Below are positions 1 to 6,871 of a stretch of DNA of 64,000 nucleotides, one piece after another. Every line of letters starts with the position of its first letter. Positions within the stretch are counted from its first letter, which is position 1. A program made the position numbers and the translations under genes. The notes under the pieces are model-generated. The model made no database searches, was not told the origin of the DNA, and was given only the letters and a program-made list of their open reading frames with translations. This DNA is from Roseovarius sp. (GTDB lineage Bacteria; Pseudomonadota; Alphaproteobacteria; Rhodobacterales; Rhodobacteraceae), in contig JACIYT010000001.1 in NCBI GenBank assembly GCA_014359765.1, forward strand, positions 327,569 through 391,568, in the 5' to 3' direction.

Positions 1-660
1 CGCGCGGGTGATGAGCGCGAGTGCGGCGTCGGTGATCTGCGCGCCCTCGGCCCCGGCGATGCGGCGCAGGAGGCCCATCATCACCTCGGGCTCGATCCGG
101 CGCAGGTCGAATCGCTGGCAGCGCGACAGAACGGTCACCGGCACCTTGCGGATCTCGGTGGTGGCGAAGATGAATTTCACATGGGCGGGCGGCTCTTCCA
201 GCGTCTTGAGCAGCGCGTTGAAGGCCGAGGTGCTGAGCATGTGCACCTCGTCGATGATGTAGATCTTGTAGCGGGCGCTGGCGGCGCGGTAGTGCACGCT
301 CTCGATGATCTCGCGGATGTCGCCCACGCCGGTGCGCGAGGCGGCGTCCATCTCCAGCACATCGACATGGCGGCCCTCCATGATCGCCGTGCAATGCTCG
401 CATTGCCCGCAAGGTTCGGTCGTGGGGCCGCCCGTGCCGTCGGGGCCGATGCAGTTCATGCCCTTGGCGATGATGCGCGCGGTGGTCGTCTTGCCGGTGC
501 CGCGGATGCCGGTCATGATGAAGGCCTGCGCGATGCGGTCGGCGGCAAAGGCGTTTTTCAGCGTGCGCACCATGGCGTCCTGGCCCACGAGATCGGCAAA
601 GGTCTCGGGGCGGTATTTCCGCGCGAGGACCTGGTAGCCGGATTCGGGGGCTTGGGACAT
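1..660 (-). CDS. dnaX: DNA polymerase III subunit gamma/tau, 5' part
   Basis: This is the clamp-loader ATPase of the replicative polymerase. Only the first 220 codons are in the window; the gene runs off the left edge. The product starts MSQAPESGYQVLARKYRPET, a typical DnaX opening. It then has a Walker A loop (GIRGTGKTT), a zinc module with four cysteines (C-x13-C-x2-C-x2-C), a DEVH Walker B box, and a sensor-1 region reading FATTEIRKVP. The ATG at 658-660 is preceded by AGGAAGG at a good distance. The C-terminal part, where tau/gamma frameshifting can occur, lies outside the window. A perfect tandem repeat sits immediately upstream. The SRP RNA gene lies about 640 bp upstream on the same strand, an arrangement seen in alphaproteobacteria. 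Confidence 0.97.
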   Translation of the reverse strand, partial: MSQAPESGYQVLARKYRPETFADLVGQDAMVRTLKNAFAADRIAQAFIMTGIRGTGKTTTARIIAKGMNCIGPDGTGGPTTEPCGQCEHCTAIMEGRHVDVLEMDAASRTGVGDIREIIESVHYRAASARYKIYIIDEVHMLSTSAFNALLKTLEEPPAHVKFIFATTEIRKVPVTVLSRCQRFDLRRIEPEVMMGLLRRIAGAEGAQITDAALALITRA

Positions 661-672
661 GGGTTGGCCTTC

Positions 673-704
673 CTGACTCGGGACGGGGCTGACTCGGGAC
701 GGGG
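673..704. repeat. Tandem 2 x 16-bp repeat upstream of dnaX
   Basis: Two perfect head-to-tail copies of CTGACTCGGGACGGGG occupy this stretch. They lie 12 bp upstream of the dnaX ATG and just beyond its ribosome-binding site. They therefore fall in the dnaX leader or promoter, in the gap to the divergent phosphatase-like gene. Confidence 0.85.
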
Positions 705-793
705 AGAGCCTAAGCCGGGGGGGCGGGGGCGTCCACCTTGGTTTTCGCGAAAGGCGTGGGAAGGATGCCCCCGAGGGGAGAGAGGGCAGGATC

Positions 794-1306
794 GTGGCGG
801 GCCTTGTCATCCATGCCTTGCATGTCGGCGGCGGCGTGCTGGCGCTTGGGCCGCTGCCGGGCGCGGGCGGCGATCTCGCCGCCGATCTGGCGCATCTGGT
901 GGGCTGGAAGCCGGCGCTGGTGATCTCGATGACCACCGGGGCCGAGATGGCGGCGGCGGGGGCGGGCGGTCTTGCGGCGGCCTTGAAGGGGGCGGGCGCG
1001 CGGTGGATCGGGTTTGCGGTGGCCGATTTCGGCGTGCCGGGGCCGGAGCAGGGCGAAGACTGGGCGCGCGCGAGTGCCGCCGCGCTGGCGGCGTTGGCGG
1101 GGGGCGGGCGGGTGCTGGTGCATTGCCGGGGCGGATGCGGGCGGTCGGGCATGGCGGTGCTGCGGCTGATGATCGAGGCGGGCGAGGCCCCCGGCGCGGC
1201 GCTTGGGCGGCTGCGCGCGATCCGTCCCTGCGCGGTCGAGACCAGGGCGCAGATGACCTGGGCGCTCGGGGGCGCTCGGGGGCGCGGTGATGGGGGGACA
1301 GGGTGA
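794..1306 (+). CDS. Tyrosine/dual-specificity phosphatase-like protein
   Basis: This 170-residue protein carries the cysteine phosphatase signature HCRGGCGRSG, with nucleophile Cys111 and phosphate-loop Arg117 (H-C-x5-R). An upstream ADFGVP motif contains Asp78, which fits the general acid of dual-specificity phosphatases. There is no signal peptide, so it is probably cytoplasmic. The start is GTG at 794, preceded by a GGGCAGG-like ribosome-binding site. The C-terminus is rich in Gly and Arg and is encoded by a short tandem repeat (two GGCGCTCGGG units at 1261-1280). The stop codon overlaps the 3' end of the convergent SRP RNA gene. The substrate cannot be inferred. The family call rests on the active-site motif and the size. 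Confidence 0.75.
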   Translation: MAGLVIHALHVGGGVLALGPLPGAGGDLAADLAHLVGWKPALVISMTTGAEMAAAGAGGLAAALKGAGARWIGFAVADFGVPGPEQGEDWARASAAALAALAGGGRVLVHCRGGCGRSGMAVLRLMIEAGEAPGAALGRLRAIRPCAVETRAQMTWALGGARGRGDGGTG

Positions 1307-1397
1307 GAGGCTGACAACGACCCAAGCGAGGCTCGTTACGGCTGCTTCCTTCCGGACCTGACCGGGTTGGCGAGGTGCCTGCCCGCGCCAACCTCTC
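1305..1397 (-). ncRNA. ffs: Signal recognition particle RNA (4.5S type)
   Basis: On the minus strand this holds the SRP RNA core GGTCAGGTCCGGAAGGAAGC, the conserved domain IV loop bound by Ffh. The ends GAGAGGTTGGC and GTCAGCCTCTC pair over 11 bp, giving one long hairpin of about 93 nt without an Alu domain, as in small bacterial SRP RNAs. It lies between two protein genes whose stop codons touch its ends, and upstream of dnaX on the same strand. The exact transcript ends are estimated from the terminal stem. The promoter must lie within the 3' end of the upstream nucleotidase gene or be shared with it. Confidence 0.93.
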
Positions 1398-3360
1398 AGG
1401 GGCGCATATAGGCGGTGGCGGCGGAATTGGCAAGGGAGGCGCGCGGCGTTCCGGGCAGGGGCAGGGAGAGGCGCAGAAAGCCCTGCTCGTCAAGCCCGAG
1501 ATCCTCCGCGCCGAGCGCCGCGATCTCTTCGGGATAGGCGCGCAGGCCGGGGCCGGTGGCGATCTGCGCATGTGTTCCGGGCAGCGGTGCGAGGCGCCAT
1601 GTGCCCTGCGCGGCCGGGACGATCGCGCCACGGGCGGCGACATGCGCGGCCAGGAGGTCGCGGATGGGGCGGCGTGATTCGTGGATGAGCCTGCCGCCCC
1701 CGGCCAGCGCCGGGAACGGTCCGCCCCCCCAGGCGCGATAGGAATTGGTGGCGATCACGAAGCGGTCCTCGTCGGCCACGGGGCGGCCCCGGTGGCAAAG
1801 CTCGCGGATCCGCCGTGCCGCGGGCGCGATCAGCGCGCCGGTCAGATCGTAGCGCGGGGGCACGTTCACATCGATGACATAGCGCAGCCCGGCGATCACG
1901 TCGAAGACATGGCCGGGAATGGCGGGGTCGAGCAGGTTCTGGCCGGCCACGCCCGGGGTGAGCCGCGCAAGGCAGATCGCCGCGCGCTCGAGCCAGTCCC
2001 GCAGTTCGGCGCCGGTGACCACCAGACCGCAGAGCGTGTTGGGAAAGCCGTAGAGATCGGCGATGTTGCGCAGCCGCAGCGGGCCGGCGGGAATGTCGGT
2101 GAAATGATCCGGGCCGCCGCGTCCGCCGGTCTTGAACGGCGCCGAGGCCGACAGGAGCGGCAGCGCCGCATGGGGGGTGTCGCGGATCGCCTCCGCGAGC
2201 GCTGCGGCCTGCGCGGCATTGACGAGCGCGAGGCCCGGATCGTCGCGCACCAGCGCCAGATAGCTGTGCAAGGGTGCGCGCGTCTCGGCCAGCCTCCGCT
2301 CGGTCAGGCGCAGCGTGTGGGCATGGGCGCGGGCGAGCGCGCGGCCCATGCGCGGCCAGGGCGCCACGCCGCGCGCCGCGCGCAACGCGACGGCATGGCC
2401 GGTGACGCGCCAGCCCCCCGTCTCGCGGCACAGGTGCAGGTCGATCTGCCCCAGATGCGACGCGCCAAAGCCCGGCTTGACACAGGGCACACCGTGCAGC
2501 GTGGCGCGCACGATATCGGCGCCGGGGGTGCGCAGATGCTCCGGACCGGGAAAGACCCGGTGGCTGTGCCCGGCGATGATCGCGTCCAGCCCCGGCACCC
2601 GCGCCAGCGCGCGCGCGGCGTTTTCCATGCCGGGGCGGTCGGGGCCCGGGTCGATCCCGGTATGGGCGAGCGCGATCACCAGATCGGCGCCCCGCGCGCG
2701 CAGCTCCGGCACCCAGGCGCGCGCGGTCTCGACGATGTCGCGCGTGCTGATGCGGCCGCCGAGATGCGCGTGATCCCAGACCGCCACCTGCGGCGGCGTG
2801 AGGCCGATGAGGCCGATGCGGATCGGGTGGCGGCGGCCGTCGGTGGCGCTCAGGTGCCGCGTCAGCATCGTCACCGGCGGCAGGAACGGCGTATCCCCGA
2901 CCGGCGTGGCGCCCCTGGCGCGCACGGCATTGGCGCAGAGCACCGGGAAATCGGCCTGCGTCAGCACCTCCGAGAGCCAGTCGAGGCCGAAATTGAACTC
3001 GTGATTGCCGAGCGCGGCGGCGTCATAGCCCATGAGGTTCATCGCCCGGATCACCGGATGCCGCCCGCGCCAGCCCTGACCGGGGCGCGCGGTCAGGTCG
3101 CTGAGCGGCGTGCCCTGCAGGAAATCGCCGTTGTCGAGCAGCAGGCAATTCGCCGCCCCCCCCTCGGCGCGGGCCCGCGCGACGAGCGTCGCGAGGCGCG
3201 CCAGCGCGGCGGGCGTGTCGCGCCGCCCGGTGAAATAGTCCTGCGGCAGGATATGGCCGTGCACGTCCGAGGTCGCCAGAATGCGCAACCGCGCCGTCGG
3301 GCCGAGAGGCGCTCCGTGCTCGGGTCGCGGCTCCGGGGGGCAATCGGGGGCATCAAACAC
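1396..3360 (-). CDS. cpdB: 2',3'-cyclic-nucleotide 2'-phosphodiesterase/3'-nucleotidase family metallophosphatase
   Basis: This 654-residue two-domain nucleotidase has the calcineurin-like metal motifs in order: TSDVHGH, DNGDFLQG, GNHEFN, AHTG and GHSH, within the first 300 residues. The C-terminal 5'-nucleotidase domain contains YRAWGGGPFP, which resembles the substrate-binding motif of CpdB. The family hydrolyses 2',3'-cyclic nucleotides and 3'-nucleotides, usually in the periplasm. I do not see a clear signal peptide: the N-terminus is proline-rich and polar before the first metal motif. Either the start is wrong or the enzyme is not exported in the usual way. The stop overlaps the 5' end of the SRP RNA by 2 nt. 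UshA-type 5'-nucleotidase is the alternative name. Confidence 0.88.
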   Translation of the reverse strand: MFDAPDCPPEPRPEHGAPLGPTARLRILATSDVHGHILPQDYFTGRRDTPAALARLATLVARARAEGGAANCLLLDNGDFLQGTPLSDLTARPGQGWRGRHPVIRAMNLMGYDAAALGNHEFNFGLDWLSEVLTQADFPVLCANAVRARGATPVGDTPFLPPVTMLTRHLSATDGRRHPIRIGLIGLTPPQVAVWDHAHLGGRISTRDIVETARAWVPELRARGADLVIALAHTGIDPGPDRPGMENAARALARVPGLDAIIAGHSHRVFPGPEHLRTPGADIVRATLHGVPCVKPGFGASHLGQIDLHLCRETGGWRVTGHAVALRAARGVAPWPRMGRALARAHAHTLRLTERRLAETRAPLHSYLALVRDDPGLALVNAAQAAALAEAIRDTPHAALPLLSASAPFKTGGRGGPDHFTDIPAGPLRLRNIADLYGFPNTLCGLVVTGAELRDWLERAAICLARLTPGVAGQNLLDPAIPGHVFDVIAGLRYVIDVNVPPRYDLTGALIAPAARRIRELCHRGRPVADEDRFVIATNSYRAWGGGPFPALAGGGRLIHESRRPIRDLLAAHVAARGAIVPAAQGTWRLAPLPGTHAQIATGPGLRAYPEEIAALGAEDLGLDEQGFLRLSLPLPGTPRASLANSAATAYMRP

Positions 3361-3440
3361 GGCGGCAACCTGTCAGGAGGGATGAGGGAGGGCGGTGCAT
3401 GGGGCGGTGGTCCGATATCGTCTGGCGGTGCGTGTCCGCG

Positions 3441-3470
3441 TTACACTTGTTCATACCAATGCGCGTGTAA
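3441..3470. promoter_or_regulatory. Inverted repeat in AT-richer island upstream of nudC
   Basis: TTACAC (3441-3446) and GTGTAA (3465-3470) form a perfect 6-bp inverted repeat with an 18-bp spacer. They lie in a locally AT-richer patch (about 3440-3510) in the 237-bp gap between the divergent nucleotidase gene and nudC. This could be an operator or promoter region. No regulator can be named. Confidence 0.3.
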
Positions 3471-3597
3471 ACGGGGAAATAAATCATTCTGTAGTTGTGT
3501 TTCAGGAGCGTTTCCAGAATGCAGGGCGCCCCCCGTTCCGCACGCTTGCCACGGCCGCGCGGGCGGTGTCTCTTGGGCGCAGCAGTCAGGAGGGAAC

Positions 3598-4569
3598 ATG
3601 CGGCAGGCGGAAGAGGTGACATTCGGTGGCTCGGGGCTTGACCGGGCGGATGAGATTCGCGGCGACGAGGGCGCGATCGCGGGGGCGCTGGCGGCGGGGC
3701 GGGCGCGCGCGGTCGTGTTCTGGCGCGGCAAGCCGCTGCTGGGCGGCGCGCGGCGCGACGGGCTGGTGCGCCTTGCCCCCGATCACCCGGCGCTGCGCCA
3801 CACCCGGGTGCCGCCGATCCTGCTCGGCCGCGAGGAGGGGGGCGACCTGATCCTTGCCCATGACATCTCGGCCTGGGTGCCGCCGGGCCTCGAACCTGAT
3901 CAGCTCGACAGCTTTCTCGACGCCTCCGAGCAGGTCCATCCCGACCTGCCCCGGGGCACGGCCTTTGTCGAATTGCGCCGCGTGATGAGCGTGCTGTCGC
4001 CGCGCGACGCGGAACTGGCCGCGACCGGCAAGGCCGTGTTCGGCTGGCATGAGAGCCACCGCCACTGCTCTCGTTGCGGGGCCCGGAGCCGGATGATCCG
4101 GGCGGGCTGGCAACGCGCCTGCGATACCTGCGGCGGGCAGCATTTCCCGCGCACCGATCCGGTGGTGATCATGCTCATTACCCATGGCAATTCGGTGCTG
4201 ATGGGGCGCTCGCATGGCTGGCCCGTGGGGATGTATTCGCTGCTCGCGGGCTTTGTCGAGCCGGGCGAGACGGTGGAGGCCGCCGTGCGCCGCGAGGTCC
4301 GCGAGGAGGCGGGCGTGCCGGTGGGCCGCGTGGGCTATCTGGCCAGTCAGCCCTGGCCCTTTCCGGCCTCGCTGATGCTCGGCTGTCGGGGCGAGGCGCT
4401 GAGCCGCGAGATCACCATCGACCCGAACGAGATCGAGGCCGCCCGCTGGATGAGCCGCGAGGAGATCCTCGCCGCCTTTGCCGGCGAACACCCCGAGGTT
4501 CTGCCCGCGCGCAAGGGGGCGCTGGCGCAGTTCCTGCTGCGGATGTGGCTTGCCGATCGGCTCGATTGA
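3598..4569 (+). CDS. nudC: NAD(+) diphosphatase / RNA decapping Nudix hydrolase NudC
   Basis: This 323-residue NADH pyrophosphatase cleaves NAD(H) to NMN(H) and AMP; the family also removes NAD caps from RNA. A zinc ribbon is formed by Cys157, Cys160, Cys175 and Cys178. The Nudix box starts at Gly218 and matches G-x5-E-x7-REVREEAGV. It is followed by SQPWPFPAS (250-258), the NudC-specific motif. The ATG at 3598 was chosen because AGGAGGG lies just upstream. The same frame stays open far upstream, antisense to the nucleotidase gene, but that stretch has no family features. A SRPBCC gene follows 45 bp downstream in the same direction. Confidence 0.95.
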   Translation: MRQAEEVTFGGSGLDRADEIRGDEGAIAGALAAGRARAVVFWRGKPLLGGARRDGLVRLAPDHPALRHTRVPPILLGREEGGDLILAHDISAWVPPGLEPDQLDSFLDASEQVHPDLPRGTAFVELRRVMSVLSPRDAELAATGKAVFGWHESHRHCSRCGARSRMIRAGWQRACDTCGGQHFPRTDPVVIMLITHGNSVLMGRSHGWPVGMYSLLAGFVEPGETVEAAVRREVREEAGVPVGRVGYLASQPWPFPASLMLGCRGEALSREITIDPNEIEAARWMSREEILAAFAGEHPEVLPARKGALAQFLLRMWLADRLD

Positions 4570-4614
4570 GGCAAGGTTGCGGTCGGGACGGGCAGCATCG
4601 GGACAGGGCGCGAC

Positions 4615-5082
4615 ATGCGATTCACCAGCACGGAAGACATCGAGGCGCCGATCGCGCATGTCTTTGGCGAGATCACCGATTTCCAGCGATTCGAGCGTGC
4701 GGCGCTGCGCCGGGGTGCGGAGGTGCGGCGCAGCGACGACCTGACCGTGCCGGGCATCGGCATGAGCTGGCGCGCGAAGTTCCCCCTGCGCGGGCGGATG
4801 CGCGAGTTGTCGCTGCGGCTTGTCGAGCATGATCCGCCGAACCGCATCGCGCTCGAGGCCGAGGCCGCCACGCTCGAGGCGCGCATGAGCGTCGATCTGA
4901 TCGCGCTCTCGCGGGGGCGCACCCGGCTCACCGTCGTGCTCGTGCTCCGGCCGCGGACCTTTGCCGGGCGGCTGATCGTGCAGTCGCTCCGGCTGACGCG
5001 CGGCAGGGTCGCGGGGCGCTTTCGGCTGCGGGTGGCGGAATATGCGCTGGAGGTGGAGGACCGGTTCGCGCGGGGCGCCTGA
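4615..5082 (+). CDS. SRPBCC family protein
   Basis: This 155-residue protein opens with FTSTEDIEAPIAHVFGEITD, the beta-strand and helix opening typical of START/SRPBCC (polyketide cyclase-like) lipid- or ligand-binding folds. The rest alternates strands and ends in a long basic helix. No catalytic residues can be assigned. It lies 45 bp after nudC and may be cotranscribed. It is convergent with pheA; a GC-rich hairpin separates the two stops. The family is assigned by overall pattern. Confidence 0.7.
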   Translation: MRFTSTEDIEAPIAHVFGEITDFQRFERAALRRGAEVRRSDDLTVPGIGMSWRAKFPLRGRMRELSLRLVEHDPPNRIALEAEAATLEARMSVDLIALSRGRTRLTVVLVLRPRTFAGRLIVQSLRLTRGRVAGRFRLRVAEYALEVEDRFARGA

Positions 5083-5083
5083 A

Positions 5084-5103
5084 CCCCGGCGCAGCCCCCG
5101 GGG
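5084..5103. terminator. Candidate bidirectional hairpin terminator
   Basis: CCCCGG and CCGGGG arms form a GC stem exactly in the 27-bp gap between the convergent SRPBCC and pheA stop codons. There is no T-run, so termination there is only likely from position. Confidence 0.35.
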
Positions 5104-5109
5104 GATGGA

Positions 5110-5952
5110 TCAGCGCAGGCCGTGGCGCCGGGAATCGGCGGGATAGACGCCGAGGATGGTCACGTCGGAGGTGAAATAATCGAGCTCGTCGAGCGCGCGC
5201 GCCACGCCGGGATCGTCCGGGTGCCCCTCGATATCGGCGTAGAACTGTGTCGCGGTGAACGAGCCGTCCACCATGTAGCTCTCGAGCTTGGTCATGTTCA
5301 CGCCATTGGTGGCGAACCCGCCAAGCGCCTTGTAGAGAGCGGCAGGGATGTTGCGCACCTGAAAGACGAAGGTGGTCATCATCCCGTCATCGCCGCGGCG
5401 GGTGAAATCGGGCTCGGGCGCCATGACGAGGAACCGGGTGGTATTGGTGCCCTGGTCCTCGATATGGCGGGCGACCACCTCGAGCCCGTAGATCTCGCCG
5501 GCCAGTTCGCTGGCGAGCGCCGCCATTTCCGGCACACCCGCCTCGGCCACCTGCCGCGCCGAACCGGCGGTGTCGGCCCCGGTCACGCGGCGGATGCCGT
5601 GACGTTCGAGAAAGGCGCGGCACTGGCCCAGCAGCATGGTGTGGCTCATCGCGCTCTCGATCCGGTCGAGCGGCACACCGGGCAGGGCCAGCAGGTTGAT
5701 ATGGACCCGCACGAAGGCCTCGCCGACGATATGCAGGCCCGAATGGGGCAGGAGGTGGTGGATATCGGCCACGCGGCCAAAGGTCGAATTCTCGATCGGC
5801 AGCATGGCCAGCGCCGCCTCGCCGCCGCGCACCGCCGCGATGGCATCCTCGAAGGTCCGGCAGGGCAGAACCTCCATGTCGGGAAAGGTCTCGCGGCAGG
5901 CCTGATGGGAATAGGCCCCCGGCTCTCCCTGAAAGGCAATGCGGCTGGTCAT
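5110..5952 (-). CDS. pheA: Prephenate dehydratase
   Basis: This 280-residue monofunctional prephenate dehydratase converts prephenate to phenylpyruvate in phenylalanine synthesis. It opens with RIAFQGEPGAYSHQA, the family N-terminus, and contains LPIENSTFGRV in the catalytic domain and GTNTTRFLVM, matching the conserved TRF region at the active site. The last 80 residues form an ACT regulatory domain (NMTKLESYMVDGSFTATQFY), so feedback by phenylalanine is expected. I placed the start at the ATG at 5950-5952; the frame is open further upstream, but that part overlaps the divergent cytochrome gene and is unlike the family. There is no chorismate mutase domain. Confidence 0.95.
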   Translation of the reverse strand: MTSRIAFQGEPGAYSHQACRETFPDMEVLPCRTFEDAIAAVRGGEAALAMLPIENSTFGRVADIHHLLPHSGLHIVGEAFVRVHINLLALPGVPLDRIESAMSHTMLLGQCRAFLERHGIRRVTGADTAGSARQVAEAGVPEMAALASELAGEIYGLEVVARHIEDQGTNTTRFLVMAPEPDFTRRGDDGMMTTFVFQVRNIPAALYKALGGFATNGVNMTKLESYMVDGSFTATQFYADIEGHPDDPGVARALDELDYFTSDVTILGVYPADSRRHGLR

Positions 5953-6073
5953 GCGGTTTTTCCGTGCAATTCTGGCCCGATTGGGCGTTTGGTCGCGGAA
6001 ACTACACCTTGCGCGGCGGTAGGGGAAGCGGATAGATACGCGGCCAAGCGACAGAGCGATGGGAAACGAGCCA

Positions 6074-6700
6074 ATGTTCGACACGATGACACTCACGAAA
6101 GCCACGGGCGCGATTTGCGGCTCGCTTCTGGTCTTTCTCCTCGGCAGCTGGGCGGCGGAGGCGATCTATTCGATGGACGGCGGCCATGGCGGCGAACATG
6201 TGCAGGGGTTCGTGATCGACACGGGCGCCGAGGAAGACACCGGACCCGCCGACGAAGGGCCGAGCTTTGCCGAGATCTTTGCCGCCGCAGACCCGGCCAA
6301 TGGCGAGAGGGTGTTCCGCAACTGCGCGGCCTGTCACTCGCTGGAGCAGGGCGAGAACAAGACCGGGCCCTATCTCTACGGCGTCGTCGGGCGCGAGGTG
6401 GGCACGGCCCAGGGTTTTGGCTATTCGGGCGCGCTGAAGGCGGTGGTCGATGTCTGGACGCCTGAGGAGCTTGACGCCTTTCTCGAGAATCCGCGCAGTT
6501 ATGCGCCGGGCACCACGATGGGCTTTGCGGGCCTGCGCAAGGCGCAGGACCGTGCCGACCTGATCGCCTTCCTCGACCAGACCGACGGCACCACCTACGA
6601 GATGCCCGCCGCCGAAGGCGCGGCCGCGGCCGAAGAGGGGGCGGCGACCGAGGACGAGGCCCCGGCCGAAGATCAGACGGACGGCGCGTCGAACCGCTGA
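6074..6700 (+). CDS. cycM: Membrane-anchored cytochrome c (CycM/c552 type)
   Basis: This 208-residue protein has one N-terminal membrane segment (about residues 10-30) and a periplasmic class I cytochrome c domain. The haem site is CAACH (84-88) and the likely axial Met149 is in PGTTMGFAG. Between anchor and haem domain is an acidic linker. The C-terminus (about 178-205) is a low-complexity Ala/Glu/Asp tail. Membrane-anchored cytochromes of this type carry electrons from the bc1 complex to terminal oxidases in alphaproteobacteria. The ATG at 6074 is preferred; an in-frame ATG at 6059 would add five residues. It is divergent from pheA, with about 120 bp between them. A strong hairpin follows the gene. 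Confidence 0.9.
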   Translation: MFDTMTLTKATGAICGSLLVFLLGSWAAEAIYSMDGGHGGEHVQGFVIDTGAEEDTGPADEGPSFAEIFAAADPANGERVFRNCAACHSLEQGENKTGPYLYGVVGREVGTAQGFGYSGALKAVVDVWTPEELDAFLENPRSYAPGTTMGFAGLRKAQDRADLIAFLDQTDGTTYEMPAAEGAAAAEEGAATEDEAPAEDQTDGASNR

Positions 6701-6741
6701 GCGCCCGCACCGCAATCCCTGGCGATCGGGCACGAATCTCG

Positions 6742-6769
6742 GGGCCGCTGCCCGCAGGGGCGGCGGCCC
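6742..6769 (+). terminator. 12-bp stem hairpin after cycM
   Basis: GGGCCGCTGCCC (6742-6753) and GGGCGGCGGCCC (6758-6769) pair over 12 bp (one G-U pair) around a GCAG tetraloop, 42 bp after the cytochrome stop. Only TT follows, so it is a weak-tract terminator or a stabilising 3' hairpin. It separates cycM from the yej operon. Confidence 0.55.
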
Positions 6770-6871
6770 TTGCCGTCCGCCTGTCCTGCGCGCTTGAACA
6801 ACGCGGTCCCCCCGCCTAGCTTGCCGGTCAGGGCGCGGCCCTCGCGCGCGACACCCGACAGGAGGATGATG

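Noticed and set aside
1681..3597. Upstream extension of the nudC frame
   Set aside because: It is antisense to the CpdB-like gene. NudC features begin only at the ATG at 3598, which has a good ribosome-binding site.
3353..3622. 89-codon minus frame in the cpdB-nudC gap
   Set aside because: It reads across the AT-rich promoter region and overlaps the nudC start; no family features.
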